Assembly (NCBI RefSeq): GCF_039871975.1
Contig: NZ_JBDPLL010000001.1
Strand: one strand, 5' to 3'
From: Trichormus_B sp936914905
Lineage (GTDB): Bacteria; Cyanobacteriota; Cyanobacteriia; Cyanobacteriales; Nostocaceae
DNA: 64,000 nucleotides
The notes beneath the pieces were generated by a model. The model saw only the letters and a program-made list of their open reading frames with translations. It was not told the origin of the DNA and made no database searches. Position numbers and translations under genes: made by a program. Positions 63,391 through 64,000 of the stretch are shown in pieces; the stretch's first letter is position 1, and every line of letters begins with the position of its first letter.

Positions 63391-63708
63391 TTAACGACTA
63401 GCCACAGTCACTAATTCCCGACCAGCAGGAGCTTCCAGGACTCGTAGGCTGGGGAACAAGAAATGATTTTCTTCTACGTATTGAGCACCAAACAGACCTT
63501 TTTCAGCCCAGAAATAACGGTCTGTAGTGTGTTCATTCCGTTTTACAAGTAGCAAGGCAGGAGGCAAGATACCTTCAGCTTGAATGAATTTTCTCGCTGC
63601 TGTCACCGGTTTATCTTCGCCACTTTCGATGCTGTACTGAGGCACGTGTTCTAGGATGCGTCGTCCTTCTTGGCGACGACGACTTTTCCGTTTACGTCTC
63701 CTTGCCAA
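63391..63708 (-). CDS. DUF3155 family protein
   Basis: 105 residues, very basic N-terminus (ARRRKRKSRRRQEGRRILEH) followed by VPQYSIESGEDKPVTAARKF and RNEHTTDRYFWAEKGLFGAQ YVEENHFLFPSLR, the cyanobacterial DUF3155 pattern. The start is a TTG at 63708, chosen because AGGAGG lies 8 nt upstream; a TTG seven codons earlier would place that site inside the gene. Nucleic-acid binding is suggested by the Arg/Lys tract only. Confidence 0.82.
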   Translation of the reverse strand: MARRRKRKSRRRQEGRRILEHVPQYSIESGEDKPVTAARKFIQAEGILPPALLLVKRNEHTTDRYFWAEKGLFGAQYVEENHFLFPSLRVLEAPAGRELVTVASR

Positions 63709-64000
63709 CCTATTGTCCTCCTCTTTCAAGCTATAAGATTGTAGTCATAGCTACAAAACCCGTCGTAATTATATAAGTTATAGTTTTAAAAATCAATGGT
63801 TTTTAATGTTTTGATACAAGAAGATTCATAAGGCAGGATGCTGGAGGCTGGAGGCTTCAAATTAGTAGTTATCAGGGATTGCGTATTGCTTAACCTCTAC
63901 AGGATTTAGGAGAAATAAGCTTGTTTGATTTTGATAAGGTTTGTGCAGGTTTTTCAACTGGATAGTGATTTTAGTTTTTCTGGAATTAGTCAATATCATT
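63709..64000. other. Right-edge non-coding sequence
   Basis: AT-rich leader of the DUF3155 gene followed by GCTGGAGGCTGGAGGCT-type direct repeats at 63839-63856. No gene is visible up to the window edge. Confidence 0.4.

Overview
The window looks like chromosome from a filamentous, heterocyst-forming cyanobacterium (Nostocales). The evidence is the intact housekeeping and photosynthetic genes (hemL, ndhM, a CCB1-like cytochrome assembly factor, a CPP1-like J-domain protein, several cyanobacteria-only DUF families), a small protein resembling the Npun_R1517 heterocyst regulator family, many HIP1 octamers (GCGATCGC) and heptanucleotide tandem repeats. The low coding density, the roughly 20 recognisable pseudogenes, the dead insertion sequences and the collapsed nitrate-assimilation locus are what one expects of an eroding genome such as that of a plant cyanobiont of the 'Nostoc azollae' type. 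That host assignment is inference. Two runs of exactly 100 N (43326-43425 and 57704-57803) fall inside transposase genes, so this is a scaffolded draft.

Layout. 0-5.9 kb: hemL, hisIE, a porin remnant, a DUF2811 remnant, an OmpR-type response regulator and a CPP1-like protein. 5.9-9.2 kb: stacked dead mobile DNA (IS200/IS605 tnpB tail, IS66 N-terminus, and a Tn3-family transposon with both tnpA and a TnpI-like tyrosine recombinase ruined). 9.3-11.4 kb: rpoZ, a split secreted protein, DUF1818, tRNA-Pro(GGG), 5-formyl-THF cyclo-ligase. 11.5-16.3 kb: exopolysaccharide genes (GDP-fucose synthase, gmd, initiating sugar transferase, GT4 glycosyltransferase). 16.6-25.8 kb: an SDR epimerase, pgsA between two dead Uma2 nucleases, an aspartase, a DUF362 protein, a MITE, ppa, panD and an MBL-fold protein. 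25.7-33.6 kb: an accessory graveyard with a TrpD-like gene, the LysR gene ntcB, a Tat-type Rieske protein, a GmrSD-like DUF262 nuclease, an ISKra4 transposase, narB and the nitrate-reductase-associated protein all broken. 33.8-40 kb: signalling genes (FHA-PrsW, CHAT-FHA, PP2C). 40-56.8 kb: ndhM, the heterocyst-type regulator, an alpha/beta hydrolase, recJ, a PD-(D/E)XK nuclease, def, ftsX, aat, rpsN, a frameshifted nth and a site-2 protease. 57-64 kb: ISAzo13 and ISKra4 remnants, a second MITE copy, serS, DUF3611, a CCB1-like gene and DUF3155.

How the genes fit together. Essential genes are intact and mostly single. What has decayed is nitrate use (narB, ntcB, the associated protein; nirA and the transporter genes are absent from the interval), genome defence (DUF262 nuclease, Uma2), outer-membrane uptake and all transposases. 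Together with an intact heterocyst-type regulator this suggests a cell relying on N2 fixation or reduced nitrogen. The most unusual non-genic signals are a four-copy dispersed repeat whose 28-bp palindrome-bounded core is inverted in one copy, a pair of 169-bp MITEs in opposite orientation, and a 21-bp-arm perfect palindrome forming the 3' end of ndhM. I did not find a clearly new multi-gene system. The closest candidate is the PP2C / CHAT-FHA cluster with a neighbouring unrecognised gene.
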